Shown here in pieces: positions 1 to 6,199 of a stretch of 59,201 nucleotides of DNA (positions within the stretch are counted from its first letter, which is position 1; each line of letters opens with the position of its first letter). The DNA is taken from positions 5,599-64,799 of the forward strand of contig DYHT01000009.1 of assembly GCA_020723995.1 (NCBI GenBank), read 5' to 3'. Source of the stretch: Chloroflexus sp. (GTDB lineage: Bacteria > Chloroflexota > Anaerolineae > Anaerolineales > Villigracilaceae). Under the pieces are notes generated by a model. It had not been told where the DNA came from. It did not search any database and saw nothing but the letters and a program-made list of their open reading frames with translations. The position numbers and the translations under genes are program-made.

Positions 1-2
1 AC

Positions 3-62
3 ATCCTCGACCTTGTCCTGCCGGGCAGCAACTACGGGCTGACCACACCGCGAGCATGGTAG
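3..62 (+). CDS. 3' end of an unidentified gene (partial)
   Basis: One frame is open from the window edge and closes at TAG 60-62, giving a tail that ends LTTPRAW. Nothing in these 19 codons identifies the protein. It is listed because a gene could enter from outside the window. The 288 bases after it contain no gene, only an inverted-repeat element, so this may be the last gene of the preceding unit. Another frame is open slightly longer, so the reading is weakly supported. Confidence 0.25.
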   Translation: MLDLVLPGSNYGLTTPRAW

Positions 63-144
63 TCTTACCCATCCAAAAAGACAGATCATCCTGGCAACCC
101 TACTTAAGAAACTATCCGAAAATTCAAACTTCTGTTTTCAACCT

Positions 145-264
145 GTCATTCTGAGGAGCGAAGCGACGAAGAATCTCCCGTTCTCGGCGTAACTTCAATC
201 AAAAGCGAGATTCTTCAATCCCGGAGCCTGTACTGAGCGAAGCGAAGTGGTCGCTCAGAATGAC
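145..264. repeat. Inverted-repeat element, TCATTCTGAG type
   Basis: The ends are perfect 11-base inverted repeats, GTCATTCTGAG at 145-155 and CTCAGAATGAC at 254-264. The interior holds further complementary pieces (GAATCTC near 170, GAGATTC near 207) and GCGAAGCGA-type words. No reading frame is carried. Related copies with diverged ends lie at 5116-5213, 9336-9412 and, truncated, near 15915. It fills most of the gap before the first cohesin gene. Confidence 0.8.
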
Positions 265-350
265 ACTCTGGAATAATTTTAGGATGGGTTCTAAACAGTA
301 TTGGTGCTAAAAGGGGTTCAGCGCCACCTGCCCGATTCAAAGAATAATCT

Positions 351-1160
351 GTGACCCAACACACCCGTTCCCCAGCTTTGATAATCATCCTCATAATGAC
401 GTGCGTGCTTCCATCCCAGGCAGCCTTAGCCCAGGATGGAGGGGCGCTGGTACGTACCAATCCTCCTGTCCTGGAAATTGGGGAAGGGCAGATCGAGACA
501 CTGCAAATCCTGCTTGTGAATGCCAACAATGTCTACGGGATGGACTTGCAGGCCCGGTTCGACCCGGCCGTGGTGGAGGTCGTGGATGCGGACCCAAAAC
601 AAGATGGCGTGCAAATGACACCCGGTGATTTTCTCAAAGCGGATTTTGTTGTCCGCAATAATGCCGATAATAAAGTTGGCACGTTGCATTATGTGGTCAC
701 CCAGCTCAACCCCACGCCGCCAGCTAATGGCGAAGGTGTGATCCTGACGATCCAGTTTCTGGGTAAGGTGTCAGGCGTAAAAGCAGAATTGACCTTTGTC
801 TCCATACAGATTGCGGATCGGCGCGGGGTCAAGCCGCCCGTCACGGCTCAGGATGCAGATCTGCTCGCCGTTCCCCCAAAGCCGCCCACGCCCACGCCTG
901 TTCCAACCGCGACCATTATCATATCGCCGCCAACTACTTTCCCACCCACCGTAACCCTGTCGAGGCCGCCGTCTGCGACGCGGCCGACCGAATCCGTTGA
1001 TCGGAATATTCCAACCAACGATGCCGAAGAGAATTCAGTGTTCTTTGACCGGATACTCATCTATGTGACGATGGGTGGTTTTTCCGGCTCGATCCTGCTG
1101 ATCGGTATATCATTCTGGATGCTTGCCTCGAAACGCCGCAAAGAAAGAAGTGGGAAATAG
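351..1160 (+). CDS. Cohesin-domain surface protein 1
   Basis: 269 residues from a GTG start. The N-terminus is a signal peptide (hydrophobic stretch about residues 8-26, then AQDGG). A cohesin-like beta-sandwich follows at about 35-165, with the typical YGMDLQARFDP and VVEVVDAD segments. Next come a Pro/Thr linker (about 173-205), a single membrane segment near 237-257 and a basic tail KRRKERSGK. This predicts a protein exported and anchored with the cohesin domain outside. Cohesins bind dockerins in cellulosomes; in non-cellulolytic bacteria their partners are usually unknown, and no dockerin is visible here. The gene sits 4 bases before a paralogue, so the two are probably co-transcribed. 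Confidence 0.75.
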   Translation: MTQHTRSPALIIILIMTCVLPSQAALAQDGGALVRTNPPVLEIGEGQIETLQILLVNANNVYGMDLQARFDPAVVEVVDADPKQDGVQMTPGDFLKADFVVRNNADNKVGTLHYVVTQLNPTPPANGEGVILTIQFLGKVSGVKAELTFVSIQIADRRGVKPPVTAQDADLLAVPPKPPTPTPVPTATIIISPPTTFPPTVTLSRPPSATRPTESVDRNIPTNDAEENSVFFDRILIYVTMGGFSGSILLIGISFWMLASKRRKERSGK

Positions 1161-1164
1161 GTAG

Positions 1165-1845
1165 ATGAAGAGATTTTTCGTTATCATTATCTCTCTTTCA
1201 TTAGCAATCCTGATGATCCGTGCGCTGCCAAAAGCTGCTGCAATGGCGCAAGGCGGCGGCGTGATCATCCGGCCTGAACCGTTATTATCAGGTTTGAGGC
1301 CTGATGCTCAAGGTATGGTTGCTATTGTGCTCGAAAATGTACAAGGCTTGTATGCGCTCGAGTTCCAGCTTGCTTTTGACCCACATATCGTAGAAGTCAT
1401 GGATGCCGACCCGGCCAAAGAGGGAATCCAGATCGAGCCGGCCGGCTGGTGGAAAGAGGGTTTTGTGGCGGTCAACCAGGCGGATAACACCGGGGGGCGA
1501 ATTGACTTTGCAGCCACATTGCTTAATCCCGCTCTGCCGGTGAGCGGAAGCCGGAGCGTGGCTGTGATCACCTTCCGAACCAGGAAAACCGGCCTCAGCG
1601 TATTGAACATTAATTCGGCGATCTTATCCACGCGCGAGGCTGAAGAGATCCCTTATACGCAGCAAAAGGGAGGCATTGGAGTCAACCCTGGCGGCCAGGC
1701 GCCGGATGTCAGCGCCATAAGCGAGCCAACACAACCTTCCATCAGCAAACTGAAACCTGGCCGGCTTGTACTGGCTGGGCTGGCTGTTTTTGCGTTCTTA
1801 ATTGCCCTGGGTGTATTCATCAACATCCTGAGACGCAGAAGATAA
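1165..1845 (+). CDS. Cohesin-domain surface protein 2
   Basis: 226 residues, a paralogue of the preceding gene. It has a signal peptide (about 1-30), a cohesin-like domain (about 38-165; LYALEFQLAFDP, IVEVMDADPAKEG), a short linker without the long Pro/Thr stretch, a membrane segment near 201-222 and a terminal RRRR stop-transfer. The shared VMDADP/VVDADP and VNQADN/VRNNADN segments show a tandem duplication. The expected location is the outer face of the cytoplasmic membrane. Substrate or partner cannot be read from the sequence. Confidence 0.75.
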   Translation: MKRFFVIIISLSLAILMIRALPKAAAMAQGGGVIIRPEPLLSGLRPDAQGMVAIVLENVQGLYALEFQLAFDPHIVEVMDADPAKEGIQIEPAGWWKEGFVAVNQADNTGGRIDFAATLLNPALPVSGSRSVAVITFRTRKTGLSVLNINSAILSTREAEEIPYTQQKGGIGVNPGGQAPDVSAISEPTQPSISKLKPGRLVLAGLAVFAFLIALGVFINILRRRR

Positions 1846-1849
1846 GCCG

Positions 1850-1872
1850 TAGCGCGACATGAATGTCGCTCC
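1850..1872. repeat. GTAG-GCGACAT palindrome
   Basis: The short spacer after the second cohesin gene holds the perfect palindrome GCGACATGAATGTCGC (1856-1871) preceded by GTAGC. The arrangement (GTAG followed by a GCGAC-type arm) resembles the palindromes inside the femAB-like gene at 16286 and metG at 40734. It might also act as a weak terminator for the cohesin pair, but no T-run follows. Confidence 0.55.
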
Positions 1873-1922
1873 ACGACGTTGCGGTATGAATGCTGCGTTA
1901 CGGTGTAGGATAGCATTTAATC

Positions 1923-3278
1923 GTGGGGGTCTTCATTGCCAGTATAATCGTGGCTGTGATCTCCATTCGCCGTCTTTTTCAACATCCCGCAATTCCGCGC
2001 CAGTACCAGGCCAACTTCACCCATCTCTACCTTGACATAGCCTGGTTCGGCGTCCTGGGCGGCAGCGCCATCAATTTCCTGAACGTCTACGCCGCCCGGC
2101 TCGGGGCAACCGGCCTGCAAATCGGGCTGCTGGGCGCCATGGCGGCTGTCGTCACGCTCATCTTTGCCATCCCATCCGCCCACTGGCTTGAAAAACGCCC
2201 GGTTGCTAAAGCCGTCTTCTGGACATCGGTCTATTATCGCCTTGGCTTCCTGTTATGGATACCCCTTCCCTGGCTCTTCAATAACCAGGGGCAAATTTGG
2301 GCGCTGATCGTCATTGCCCTGTTTATGGGCATTCCCCTCACCGCCCTCTCGGTCGGCTTCAATGCCTTGTTCGCCGAGGCCGTCCCAACCGAATGGCGCG
2401 CATACGTGGCGGGCATCCGCAATGTCCTGCTTTCAATCACCTTTATTCTCGCCTCGCTTGGCAGCGGCTATCTCCTCAATCATTTACCCTTCCCAGTCGG
2501 GTATCAAATTGTCTTTGGGATTGGTTTTTTTGGCGCGGCGATGAGCAGCTTCCATCTCTATTTTGTCAAGCCGCTGCCTCAGGCCGGATGCCAGGCAGAA
2601 GCACCCGACCCTTCGACAGCGCGACGGCTCAGCGCTTCGGCTCAACGCGACGGCTCAAGACAATACCCCCAGCCCTCTTTGCAAGCCGACCGACCGAGCC
2701 TACGCCGGAGCTGGCGCACCGCCATGCGCGCCGACATTTGGCGGACACCTTTCCGTAGCCCGCTGATGGTCATGTTCGGTTTTCACCTGATGCAATTCCT
2801 GGCCATCCCCCTCTTCCCGCTTTATTTCGTTCATGTACTGAATCTTACCGATGAGCAGATCGGCATTGGCATGTCGCTCTTTTATTTGACTGTCCTGCTC
2901 GGTTCCACACAGCTCAACCGCATTGCGCGCCGGATTGGGCACCAAAAGCTGACCGGATTTGGTGCAATCGGGTTGAGCCTCTACCCCGGCCTGCTGGCGC
3001 TTTCACAGCATGTTGCGGCATATTACCTCGTCTCAGCCATTGGAGGTCTCTCTTGGTCAATGGTCGGCGGCGCTTACGCCAACTACCTGCTCGAAAAAAT
3101 CCCTGCCAACGACCGCCCGGCCCATCTGGCCTGGTATACTCTTATTCTCAACGCGGCTGTGCTGATCGGCTCACTGGCCGGCCCGTCCGTCGTTCATTAC
3201 ATCAGCCTAAGCACAGCATTGATCATCTTTGCTGGGTTGCGCTTGCTTTCAGGATTAGCCATCCTAAAATGGGGGTAG
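1923..3278 (+). CDS. MFS transporter
   Basis: 451 residues, with about ten to twelve hydrophobic helices and the arrangement of a major facilitator superfamily permease. Examples are the N-terminal helices around GSAINFLNVYAARLGATGLQ and a helix pair after SHWLEK. The GTG start is used because no ATG gives the first helix; the exact start is uncertain. The central cytoplasmic loop (about residues 222-262) is unusually long and low in complexity. It coincides with a repeat-like stretch at 2583-2703, so part of the loop is probably inserted. The substrate is unknown. plsY follows after 9 bases. Confidence 0.7.
   Translation: MGVFIASIIVAVISIRRLFQHPAIPRQYQANFTHLYLDIAWFGVLGGSAINFLNVYAARLGATGLQIGLLGAMAAVVTLIFAIPSAHWLEKRPVAKAVFWTSVYYRLGFLLWIPLPWLFNNQGQIWALIVIALFMGIPLTALSVGFNALFAEAVPTEWRAYVAGIRNVLLSITFILASLGSGYLLNHLPFPVGYQIVFGIGFFGAAMSSFHLYFVKPLPQAGCQAEAPDPSTARRLSASAQRDGSRQYPQPSLQADRPSLRRSWRTAMRADIWRTPFRSPLMVMFGFHLMQFLAIPLFPLYFVHVLNLTDEQIGIGMSLFYLTVLLGSTQLNRIARRIGHQKLTGFGAIGLSLYPGLLALSQHVAAYYLVSAIGGLSWSMVGGAYANYLLEKIPANDRPAHLAWYTLILNAAVLIGSLAGPSVVHYISLSTALIIFAGLRLLSGLAILKWG
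2583..2703. repeat. Low-complexity in-frame insert in the MFS gene
   Basis: The stretch contains the 11-base direct repeat GCGACGGCTCA at 2621-2631 and 2647-2657, and a CTTCGACAG word found in other repeats of this window (9190, 39788). It encodes a Ser/Arg/Gln-rich piece in the middle loop of the transporter, keeps the frame, and does not look like membrane-protein sequence. Confidence 0.5.
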
Positions 3279-3287
3279 AATAAGCCT

Positions 3288-3869
3288 ATGACATTCGCTA
3301 CTTTGCTCATCCTCGCAATCTCTTACCTGATCGGCGCGTTCCCCACCGCGCATCTGGTTGGATGGCGCTACGACGTCAACCTTCGCCAGAGCGGAGACGG
3401 CAACCTGGGGGGATTGAACGCCTACCGCGTCTTAGGCTGGAAGCCTGCCTTGGTTGTTGGCCTGGTTGATATCAGCAAAGGAGCGCTCGCCGCCTGGCTG
3501 GCCGATAGTCTCTCGTCAAACCCCATCGTCCCGTATCTGGCTGCCCTGGCTGCCGCGCTGGGCCACGACTTCTCCATCTACGTCCGCTTTGCAGGCGGAC
3601 AGGGCATGGCCGCCATCTTGGGTAGCCTGTTTTACCTGCAACCCTGGGAAACGCTGCTCGGCATCGGGCTTTTCTTGCTTTTCTACCTCATCTTCCGTAA
3701 TTGGGACCTGGCTTGGGGGGTTGGGATGGTAGCAATGATCGCCTCAGCCTGGGTTTGGCAAAAACCTTTCTGGCAAATCGCGCTGCTAGTCGTGCTGATC
3801 AGCACCATCGGCATCAAAAAGTGGATTGACATGCCGTTGGCGCGCCGTATCCGGGAGAGCCACCAGTAG
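3288..3869 (+). CDS. plsY: PlsY-like acyl-phosphate:glycerol-3-phosphate acyltransferase
   Basis: 193 residues, close to the usual PlsY length, with about five hydrophobic helices. Family motifs are visible: IGAFPTAHLVG near the N-terminus, SGDGNLGGLNAYRVLG (the family G-N-x-G-x-x-N motif) at about 35-50, and GHDFSIYVRFAGGQGMA at about 91-107. In the family this membrane enzyme acylates glycerol-3-phosphate to lysophosphatidate using acyl-phosphate. Several motif positions differ from classical PlsY (GG-x-N instead of GATN, GGQG instead of GGKG), so a divergent paralogue is possible. Its stop abuts the smpB start directly. Confidence 0.7.
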   Translation: MTFATLLILAISYLIGAFPTAHLVGWRYDVNLRQSGDGNLGGLNAYRVLGWKPALVVGLVDISKGALAAWLADSLSSNPIVPYLAALAAALGHDFSIYVRFAGGQGMAAILGSLFYLQPWETLLGIGLFLLFYLIFRNWDLAWGVGMVAMIASAWVWQKPFWQIALLVVLISTIGIKKWIDMPLARRIRESHQ

Positions 3870-4322
3870 ATGAATATCAAAGTCGTTGCAACCAACCGCA
3901 AGGCCCGCTTCGAATACTTCTTGCTGGAGCATTACGAGGCCGGGCTGGCCTTGCAGGGCAGTGAGATCAAATCTATCCGCGCCGGGCAGGTCAGCCTGGC
4001 TGAGGCCTACGTCCGTGTGGAAGGGCGCCAGGCCTGGCTGATGGAGGCGCATATCGCCCCTTATATACAGGCCAACCGCTATAATCATGACCCGAAACGG
4101 CCACGTCGCCTCCTCCTCCACCAGAAAGAGATCCGTGAACTGTGGGACGCGGTCCGCCAAAAGGGCGTCACCATCGTACCAACACGCGTTTATTTGAAAG
4201 AAGGCCGCGCCAAATTGGAAATAGCGATTGCTAAAGGCAAGAAGTTACACGACAAGCGTGAGATCATTGCCAAGCGCGAGGCCGAGCGTGAGATGCAACG
4301 CCAGATGCAAAAGCGGGAGTGA
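3870..4322 (+). CDS. smpB: SsrA-binding protein SmpB
   Basis: 150 residues. SmpB signatures are clear: NRKARFEYFLLEHYEAGLAL, GSEIKSIRAG, HIAPYIQANRYNHDPKRPR, LLLHQKEI and the basic tail with KLHDKREIIAKREAEREM. SmpB binds tmRNA and delivers it to stalled ribosomes for trans-translation. The tmRNA gene itself is not visible in this window. The gene starts immediately after the plsY stop and its own stop overlaps the GTG candidate of the next gene, suggesting one transcript. Confidence 0.95.
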   Translation: MNIKVVATNRKARFEYFLLEHYEAGLALQGSEIKSIRAGQVSLAEAYVRVEGRQAWLMEAHIAPYIQANRYNHDPKRPRRLLLHQKEIRELWDAVRQKGVTIVPTRVYLKEGRAKLEIAIAKGKKLHDKREIIAKREAEREMQRQMQKRE

Positions 4323-4324
4323 AA

Positions 4325-5107
4325 ATGTCAGCCTCAACTATTGGCGGTGTTAATATTCTTCCCGAAGTTGAAAAAAGGGAAATCTATACCCGTTTGGTAC
4401 CGCCTGAACTGTTGGAACGGTTTCGGATCCCGCCTTCATTCACCAATAGCCAAGGCAACTCACTGGTCGCCCTGAAGTGCGCCCCCGGCAGCACGGATGT
4501 CGAGATGAAACTCTTCCATAAGTTCGGTTTTCCAGACCCGATCCTGTACGGCCATCTCACCGACACCCTCAACGACCAGATCCACGTGCTGCTGTACATC
4601 CTGAACGACCCCGACGCGCCGCGCTTCGACGTTGACCGGATGCCGGATGGCTCGCCGACCAGGTTCGGCACTCTGCGCCGCAATCTGGAGGCGGAAAAGG
4701 CCGCGCTGGAGGCGGGACTGGCCCCAGGTCAGGTACGGCGCGGGCTGCGCCTGCTCCCCTCGGCGATAACGGCCTTCGAGTCGTTCGTCCAAAGCCTGGG
4801 CCATGACATCTATTTCGTCGAGCCGCTCTACTATCACAATGCCGTCATTTTCGAGAATTACGGTTTCGGCTACCAGGTCGGGAAAAAGCTGATGGGGCGC
4901 ATCGAGGCCGGATTCGCAGAGGGCGGCGATTTGCATGCACAATTGGATGATTCACCCTTCCGCCGCCACGATGCTGAACACAGCATCCGCCTGCGCTCGT
5001 GGGCCATTCACGACGGTTTGCTAGGTGAACCTTTTACCAACGTGACCATGTACAAGCGCATCGGCCAATCGACCAACATCAACACCCGCCCGAGCTGCGC
5101 CTGGTAA
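4325..5107 (+). CDS. Conserved-looking hypothetical protein
   Basis: 260 residues from ATG 4325. A GTG six bases upstream overlaps the smpB stop and is an alternative start. The protein is soluble, with no signal peptide or membrane segment, and rich in charged helices in the middle (NLEAEKAALEAG). The C-terminal part (EPLYYHNAVIFENYGFGYQ) resembles acyltransferase-like folds only in feel. I do not recognise the family. The position directly after smpB suggests co-transcription, not a shared function. Confidence 0.6.
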   Translation: MSASTIGGVNILPEVEKREIYTRLVPPELLERFRIPPSFTNSQGNSLVALKCAPGSTDVEMKLFHKFGFPDPILYGHLTDTLNDQIHVLLYILNDPDAPRFDVDRMPDGSPTRFGTLRRNLEAEKAALEAGLAPGQVRRGLRLLPSAITAFESFVQSLGHDIYFVEPLYYHNAVIFENYGFGYQVGKKLMGRIEAGFAEGGDLHAQLDDSPFRRHDAEHSIRLRSWAIHDGLLGEPFTNVTMYKRIGQSTNINTRPSCAW

Positions 5108-5115
5108 TAAAAGGT

Positions 5116-5213
5116 GTGTCGTTGCGAGGAGGGCGTTCTTTGCCTGACGAAGCAACCCCCAAGCAAGACGGGAGATTGCTTCGCCGCCACAATACGGCGG
5201 CTCGCAATGACAC
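5116..5213. repeat. Inverted-repeat element, TCGTTGCGAG type
   Basis: The ends are GTGTCGTTGCGAG (5116-5128) and CTCGCAATGACAC (5201-5213), complementary at 12 of 13 positions. The interior contains CCGCCA/TGGCGG-like and GCAAT/ATTGC pairs. It lies between convergent genes and may double as a transcription stop. It belongs to the same general class as the element at 145-264. Confidence 0.75.
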
Positions 5214-5239
5214 CCATCTTGGTTGCGCTTGGTAACCCC

Positions 5240-6190
5240 CTACTCTTTGTAAGTTTTGAGAAACACATCCGCCATTTCAGGGTCGAAGTAGACGCCGGAA
5301 TTCTTGCGTGTTTCCACCAACGCATCCGCCACACTCAAACCTTTGCGATAAGGCCGGTCGCTCGTCATGGCGTCGAAAGCATCCACAATGGCTAATAAGC
5401 GCCCCTCGGGGGGAATATCGGTGCCTTTTAGCCCAAAAGGATAGCCCCCGCCATTCCACCACTCGTGATGATAGAGCACGTACGGGATGGCCGGACGCAG
5501 GTGATCCACCCCCTCCAACATCTGCGCGCCAACCTGCGGATGCTGACGTATCACTTCCCACTCTTCGTCATTCAACGGCTCAGCTTTCGTGAGCACGGAA
5601 CGGGGCACTATGATCTTGCCAATATCGTGCAGGATAGCGCCAAATTCCAGGATGGCAATCTCCTCAGTATTCCAGTCGAGGGCAAAGCCGAGGGAGAGCG
5701 CCAGCCGCCGCACACGGTCAACGTGACCGGCCGTGTACGGGTCGCGCGTTTCGATCACGTTCGTCAACATCACTATGGTTTGGAGGTGAGCGGTGCGCGT
5801 GTCGAAAAGCTCCACAGACTTGCGGCGGTTGAGGCGCGTCCGCACCGCCTCGATCAGCTCCCAGGCATTGAACGGCTTGAACAGGTAGTCGTCCACGCCC
5901 AGGGCGCGTGCCTTCTTGACATCGGTACGTTCTGTGCGCGCCGTCAGGAAAAGGAAAGGCATGGTCACGCCCTGCGGCAGGGAACGCACCTCTTCGAGCA
6001 GCTCGAACCCATCCATCTCCGGCATCATGATATCCGAGACGATCAGGTCAGGCTTGACGCTCACGAACAGATCCAACGCCTGTCGTCCGTTCACCGTGGA
6101 ATGAACTTCGTACCCCTCAAGCACAAGAATATTGTAGATAACGTCTCGCAAGAGAGCATCATCTTCCGCAACGAGTATTTTCATCATCAC
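5240..6190 (-). CDS. Response regulator with HD-GYP phosphodiesterase domain
   Basis: 316 residues. The receiver domain is at about 4-122: acidic pair EDD at 9-11, phospho-acceptor Asp53 in SDIMMPEMDG, and Lys in FKPF. An HD-GYP domain follows at about 140-310, with HDIGKI and the hallmark HHEWWNGGGYP. HD-GYP domains usually hydrolyse cyclic di-GMP; the RpfG family has this same receiver plus HD-GYP layout. All metal-binding motif elements that can be checked by eye are present. Three Met codons lie at the start (MMMK), so the exact start is uncertain by six bases. It lies 9 bases after hypF on the same strand. No cognate kinase is adjacent. Confidence 0.9.
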   Translation of the reverse strand: MMMKILVAEDDALLRDVIYNILVLEGYEVHSTVNGRQALDLFVSVKPDLIVSDIMMPEMDGFELLEEVRSLPQGVTMPFLFLTARTERTDVKKARALGVDDYLFKPFNAWELIEAVRTRLNRRKSVELFDTRTAHLQTIVMLTNVIETRDPYTAGHVDRVRRLALSLGFALDWNTEEIAILEFGAILHDIGKIIVPRSVLTKAEPLNDEEWEVIRQHPQVGAQMLEGVDHLRPAIPYVLYHHEWWNGGGYPFGLKGTDIPPEGRLLAIVDAFDAMTSDRPYRKGLSVADALVETRKNSGVYFDPEMADVFLKTYKE

Positions 6191-6199
6191 CTTATCCGT

